From Fimbriimonas ginsengisoli Gsoil 348 (GTDB lineage: Bacteria; Armatimonadota; Fimbriimonadia; Fimbriimonadales; Fimbriimonadaceae): 64,000 nt of DNA. How positions within the stretch are numbered: the first letter of the stretch is position 1; the number at the start of each line of letters is the position of its first letter. The notes under the pieces are model-generated. The model did no database searches. It saw nothing but the letters and a program-made list of their open reading frames with translations, and had not been told where the DNA came from. The position numbers and the translations under genes were made by a program. This document shows positions 59,045 through 64,000 of this stretch, one piece after another. The stretch covers positions 1-64,000 of the forward strand of contig CAMCVK010000014.1 of assembly GCA_945881865.1 (NCBI GenBank). The letters are read 5' to 3'.

Positions 59045-60739
59045 GTGAGTTTTCGCGTCCGGCTTGCCCAAGACGTCGTTTCGGTTGAGCCCGGTTCAAC
59101 CGCAAACGTTGCCCTCACCATCTATAACGACGGCACCACGTCTGGCGAGTTCGAGGTCCAGCTTCAAGGCATCGATGCCGATTGGACTGCGGTGCCGGTT
59201 CCCTTGGTCGAAATTAAGGCCGGAGAAGATCGCACGGAAAAGTTTTTTTTGCGGCCTCCCCGCGAAAGCCATAGCGTTGCCGGGCAGTTTCCTTTCCTGG
59301 TTCGCGTTCGCGACATGCAAACCGGAGATGTTGAGAACTTGCAGGCCGTCATTGAGGTGCTGCCTTTCCACCACCTTTCGATGGAGGTGGACCCCAAAAA
59401 GGGCCTTTACTCGCCCATGCACAAGGGTAATGTTTTCGAAGTCACCGTGGTGAACTTGGGCAACACGGACCACTCGGTGCAGCTAAGCGCGAACGACCCC
59501 GAGGGGGTTTGCATTTACGAAATACTTCCGCCCAACGTGTCGCTTGCCCCCGGGCAGGAAAAACGGGTTGAGCTGACGGTGAAGCCGCGCCGGTCCCAGT
59601 TTGTGGCCAGTGCCGGTCTGGTCGGGTTCTCGGTTACGGGCCGAAGCGTGGACCAGCCAAACGTCGCCGCTTCTTCCAGCGGTCAGCTCGAGTTGCGCGG
59701 GCTCCTTTCGCCGGTATCGCTGAGCGTCATCGTCATCCTTGCGTTCCTCTCCTGGTTGTGGTTCATCAACCTGCCGATGGCGCCGACGATTGCACTGGGC
59801 GTTGACCCAATGACGATCACCCGGGGCGACTCGGTCCGGCTAACGTGGAAGGCCAGCGAGAAGAGCGACGTCCGCATCGAGATGACCAACCTTGACTCCG
59901 ACGCCGAGCCGGTGCCGGTTTACCAAGGCCCAGACGTCGCGAGCAACACCCTCTGGCGTGTGGATCTGGGCAAAGGAGAAGGTGCCGGCAAGGACGAAAA
60001 GCAGCCGGTTCGGATTAGCTTCCAGGCGATTGCCGTTCGCGACGGGATGACAACCCGATCGACGTCGGTTATTGTCACGGTGAACCCGCCGGAAGTCGTG
60101 CCACCGCCGACGATTTCACTTTCGCCTTCGGCGAGCAGAGTTGCCCTCGGCACAAGCTTCTTGTTGAGCTACAAGTGCGGCCCAAGTGTTACTGCGTTAC
60201 GTATCGCCCCCGGAAACAACGGCGGCGATGATGACCTGGACGTTTCGCTGGGGCAGTACGAGATCACGCCGAAGGCGGTCGGCATCACGGAATACAAGCT
60301 GAGTGCCCGAAATCGAAACGGCGACGTGATCGTGAAGGCGTTCAAGGTCAACGTTTTCGAGGAGTCGAAGGCCGTCATCCTTGCCTTCCGCGCTTCGAAG
60401 ACCCGCGTAACAGCGGAGGACAGCTCGGTGCGCATCGAGTGGCAGGTCAACAAAGCGAGCCGCGTTGAACTCAAACGGAGTGGAGAAGCCCCCGCCCGGG
60501 TGGAAGGTGAAGGGTCGCGCGACTACTTGATCACCGCTAAGACCACCTTCACGTTAACGGTTTTCGACGAGAACGGCCTCCGGTCGGACCGTACCGTCAC
60601 CGTTGAAGCCCCGCTGCCCGTCAGCCCGGTTCCAGAAGTTCCGCAGAACCAGACCGACCCGGCCACCCAACCAACCCCCGAGACCACCGGCGGCCAGCCG
60701 ACCACCGCCGGCGGCACCACCACCGGTAACCGACGATAG
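59045..60739 (+). CDS. Membrane protein with Ig-like domains on both sides of one helix
   Basis: A 564-residue protein. The N-terminal 220 residues are beta-sandwich domains of the alpha-galactosidase NEW3/CARDB kind (VEPGSTANVALTIYNDGTTSGEF, ...VTVVNLGNTDHSVQLSAN). One membrane helix follows at about 225-245 (VSLSVIVILAFLSWLWFINLP). Further Ig-like repeats come next (SLSPSASRVALGTSFLLSYKC), and a Pro/Thr/Gly-rich tail ends the protein. There is no signal peptide, so topology is unclear. Function unknown; it lies 8 nt before purH. Confidence 0.65.
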   Translation: MSFRVRLAQDVVSVEPGSTANVALTIYNDGTTSGEFEVQLQGIDADWTAVPVPLVEIKAGEDRTEKFFLRPPRESHSVAGQFPFLVRVRDMQTGDVENLQAVIEVLPFHHLSMEVDPKKGLYSPMHKGNVFEVTVVNLGNTDHSVQLSANDPEGVCIYEILPPNVSLAPGQEKRVELTVKPRRSQFVASAGLVGFSVTGRSVDQPNVAASSSGQLELRGLLSPVSLSVIVILAFLSWLWFINLPMAPTIALGVDPMTITRGDSVRLTWKASEKSDVRIEMTNLDSDAEPVPVYQGPDVASNTLWRVDLGKGEGAGKDEKQPVRISFQAIAVRDGMTTRSTSVIVTVNPPEVVPPPTISLSPSASRVALGTSFLLSYKCGPSVTALRIAPGNNGGDDDLDVSLGQYEITPKAVGITEYKLSARNRNGDVIVKAFKVNVFEESKAVILAFRASKTRVTAEDSSVRIEWQVNKASRVELKRSGEAPARVEGEGSRDYLITAKTTFTLTVFDENGLRSDRTVTVEAPLPVSPVPEVPQNQTDPATQPTPETTGGQPTTAGGTTTGNRR

Positions 60740-60747
60740 CCAGAACC

Positions 60748-62280
<1,533 letters not shown>

Positions 62281-62370
62281 TCATCCGTCCAGAATTTTCA
62301 TCCCTGTTTCGGCATGAGGATGGGTAACGAAACCGGGTAAATTTCCCGTCAATATAAACGGGAATTCTCA

Positions 62371-62751
62371 ATGAAAAGCCAAAACGACTTAATCATCTCC
62401 ATCGTGGCGGGAGTGTTTGCGATCGGCATCTCGCTCGCTCTCTTCTTCACGAAGCGGGAGCCCGTTACGCCTGCGGCCTCGCCCAAGGTAAACGTTGTGG
62501 CGGTTAAGTTGCCAGAAGCAACGGTCAGCTATAAGAACGGCCTCGGTGGCGGCGGTGCGGCCGGCGGCGGGTTTGGTGGCTTCGGCGGCGGACGTGGACC
62601 GGGCGGTCCTGGTGGACCTGGCGGTTTCGGACCGGGTGGCCCACAGGCGGGTCGTGGCGGAGGATTCAACGCAGCGGGTAGCGCAGGCAACGCCAGTGCC
62701 GGAGGCGGAGCGGGTTCGCCACTTAAGGGCCGACCGTTCGCCGGACCTTAG
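62371..62751 (+). CDS. Glycine-rich membrane-anchored protein
   Basis: A 126-residue protein with one N-terminal helix (LIISIVAGVFAIGISLALFF) and a tail of Gly/Pro/Ala/Arg repeats (GGFGGFGGGRGPGGPGGPGG). No family recognised. A TATAAA box lies 15-20 nt upstream of the ATG. Such tails are flexible and may bind wall polymers; that is inference. Confidence 0.6.
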   Translation: MKSQNDLIISIVAGVFAIGISLALFFTKREPVTPAASPKVNVVAVKLPEATVSYKNGLGGGGAAGGGFGGFGGGRGPGGPGGPGGFGPGGPQAGRGGGFNAAGSAGNASAGGGAGSPLKGRPFAGP

Positions 62752-62843
62752 GCAAGCCAAACTCTTTTGCCCGGGCTGCAACGATGTCCCGGGCTGACTT
62801 GGGTTCAAACGGTACACTGCGAAGCTTCAAGGAGTGAAGTCGC

Positions 62844-63218
62844 ATGTCCTCGCCGGCCCTTCTCAACGTTGGCTTTTACAATTACGTTCTTACCGATAAG
62901 ATTGTCGCGCTCGTGAGTAGCGAGTCCGCGCCGATGCGCCGTCTTGTGCAAGGATTGCGCAAAGAGGGCAATCTTATCGACGCAACCCAGGGCCGTCGCA
63001 CCAAGTGCGTCATCTTTACAACCGGCCCGACCGTCGTGCTGTCTGCCATTTCGCAAGAAACTTTGGCGAAACGATTGAGCCACGGCGAACCGGTGGGAGC
63101 CGAGCCGATTGAGCCTGATCCGGTAGAAACCGAAGACGCCGAAGACGCCGCCTTTGCCGACAACGACGTGCCGATCCGGCCGCCCGCAAAGAAAGGAGTC
63201 CGTTATGGCAAGTCATAA
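62844..63218 (+). CDS. remA: RemA-like regulator (DUF370)
   Basis: A 124-residue protein whose first 80 residues are the DUF370/RemA fold: [31 protein letters not shown] (in overlapping blocks), [17 protein letters not shown] and [15 protein letters not shown]. RemA is a DNA-binding regulator of matrix genes in Bacillus. Here it has an extra acidic tail of about 40 residues. Shine-Dalgarno AAGGAG 9 nt before the ATG and a TACACT box upstream. It overlaps mreB by 14 nt, so the two are translated from one mRNA. Confidence 0.88.
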   Translation: MSSPALLNVGFYNYVLTDKIVALVSSESAPMRRLVQGLRKEGNLIDATQGRRTKCVIFTTGPTVVLSAISQETLAKRLSHGEPVGAEPIEPDPVETEDAEDAAFADNDVPIRPPAKKGVRYGKS

Positions 63219-64000
63219 GGCAGGCATGTTCAGCGGCTTCATGAGCCGCTTCAGCCGAGATATTGGAATCGATCTAGGAACCGCGAACACTCTGGTGCAC
63301 GTCGGGGGAATGGGCGTCGTGCTCAACGAGCCCAGCGTCATCGCGATCAATAAGGACACCGGCGAGGTCCTCGCGGTAGGTGAAGAGGCCAAGCGCATGC
63401 TGGGGCGAACGCCCGGCCACATCGTGGCTTCCAGGCCGCTTCGCGACGGCGTTATCGCCGACTATGAGCAGACCGAAGAGATGCTCAAGTACTTCATCGG
63501 CAAAGTGAGCCACCGGTTCTTGCTGCGCCGCACAGTCGTCGTGGGCATTCCAAGCGGCGTCACGGAAGTCGAGCGCCGGGCCGTATTGGAAGCCGCCGCC
63601 AAGGCCGGCACGACGAAGCAGTACGTCATTGAGGAGCCGATGGCGGCCGCTTTTGGTGCGGGACTGCCGGTGGATGAGCCAAGCGGTTCGATGATCGTTG
63701 ACATCGGCGGGGGCACCACCGAAGTCGCGGTGATTTCGCTCGGCGGCATCGTTCATTCTCGCTCGATTCGAATCGCCGGCGACGAGCTCGACGAAGCCAT
63801 TTCCAGCTACGTCAAGCGTGCCTACAACCTGTTCATTGGCGAAAAGACCGCCGAGAACTGCAAGATCCAGATCGGTAGCGCTTACCCGCTGGCGCAGGAA
63901 CTGGAACTCACCCTGAAGGGTCGGGACCTCGTAAGCGGTTTGCCCCGCAGCGCGACCGTGACCAGCGAAGAAATCCGGATGGCGATTCAAGAGCCGCTCG
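63205..64000 (+). CDS. mreB: Rod-shape protein MreB (3' end beyond the window)
   Basis: The first 265 residues of the bacterial actin MreB, which guides cell-wall synthesis along the cylinder. Visible marks are phosphate 1 [28 protein letters not shown], phosphate 2 [18 protein letters not shown], and [11 protein letters not shown]. The ATG at 63205 has a good Shine-Dalgarno (AAAGGAG) inside the remA-like gene; a second ATG seven codons later is less well placed. The gene runs off the right edge. Confidence 0.95.
   Translation, partial: MASHKAGMFSGFMSRFSRDIGIDLGTANTLVHVGGMGVVLNEPSVIAINKDTGEVLAVGEEAKRMLGRTPGHIVASRPLRDGVIADYEQTEEMLKYFIGKVSHRFLLRRTVVVGIPSGVTEVERRAVLEAAAKAGTTKQYVIEEPMAAAFGAGLPVDEPSGSMIVDIGGGTTEVAVISLGGIVHSRSIRIAGDELDEAISSYVKRAYNLFIGEKTAENCKIQIGSAYPLAQELELTLKGRDLVSGLPRSATVTSEEIRMAIQEPL

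Noticed and set aside
62546-62700. Glycine-codon repeats as a regulatory repeat
   Set aside because: They encode an in-frame Gly/Pro-rich tail of the membrane protein at 62371-62751 and show no regular unit outside the coding frame.

Overview
The window is a junction between a prophage (1 to about 35.8 kb; its left end lies outside the window) and ordinary chromosome (about 35.9-64 kb) of a GC-rich, pigmented bacterium. Host genes include remA-like/mreB, aconitase, pepF, a comM/yifB homologue, carotenoid genes, cinA and purH. Several host genes appear to have leaderless mRNAs: a -10 box sits 6-8 nt before an ATG or GTG, with no Shine-Dalgarno. The mix suggests a deep-branching phylum, and an Armatimonadota (Fimbriimonadia-like) origin is my best guess, but no rRNA is present to settle it.

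Prophage, early region (1-6.5 kb, all +): a tightly overlapping operon of an AAA ATPase, a RuvC-like nuclease, an SF2 helicase, a DUF1376 replication protein, a sigma-70-like factor and two small membrane proteins. A DNA methyltransferase, a phage metallopeptidase and the small terminase subunit follow (6.5-8.8 kb).

Prophage, late region (8.3-35.1 kb): the parts of a long-tailed phage are all recognisable, but they are split into short modules that switch strand about a dozen times. They are large terminase; a Mu gp29-type portal; GTA-type DUF2460/DUF2163 tail proteins; tape measure; connector and tail-completion proteins; tail tube; a tail chaperone pair with a -1 frameshift site; gpE-type capsid, decoration protein and protease/scaffold; a gpF-like head protein; NlpC/P60; a tail-tip protein; and an SGNH-hydrolase fibre. 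Nearly every late module starts with the same element, roughly (TTAC)GCGTAAnCGGCA, whose GTAAnC core lies 6-8 nt before the start codon. At strand switches the element is palindromic and seems to serve both directions. I propose it is a promoter for leaderless late mRNAs read by the phage's own sigma-like factor. Cargo includes a small protein resembling Acb2/Tad1 cyclic-nucleotide sponges (anti-CBASS/anti-Thoeris) between the terminase genes, an antirepressor flanked by 24-bp repeats, a secreted Cys-containing protein, a DUF2511-like membrane protein and a candidate sRNA. The right end holds a degenerate tRNA(CAT), a methyltransferase remnant and tRNA-Arg(CCT), whose 3' end faces the prophage and is the likely attachment site. 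No integrase or clear endolysin is visible.

Chromosome (35.9-64 kb): a beta-propeller protein, a membrane glycosyltransferase, a large exported STN-like protein, acnA-pepF, adenosine deaminase, a Dabb protein, a dehalogenase-like hydrolase without its catalytic His, comM/yifB, a carotenoid cluster (cruF-like, crtI-like, acyltransferase, crtB-like), tRNA-Ser, a lytic transglycosylase, lipoproteins, a sugar nucleotidyltransferase, cinA, an Ig-like membrane protein, purH, a Gly-rich membrane protein, a remA-like gene and the start of mreB.
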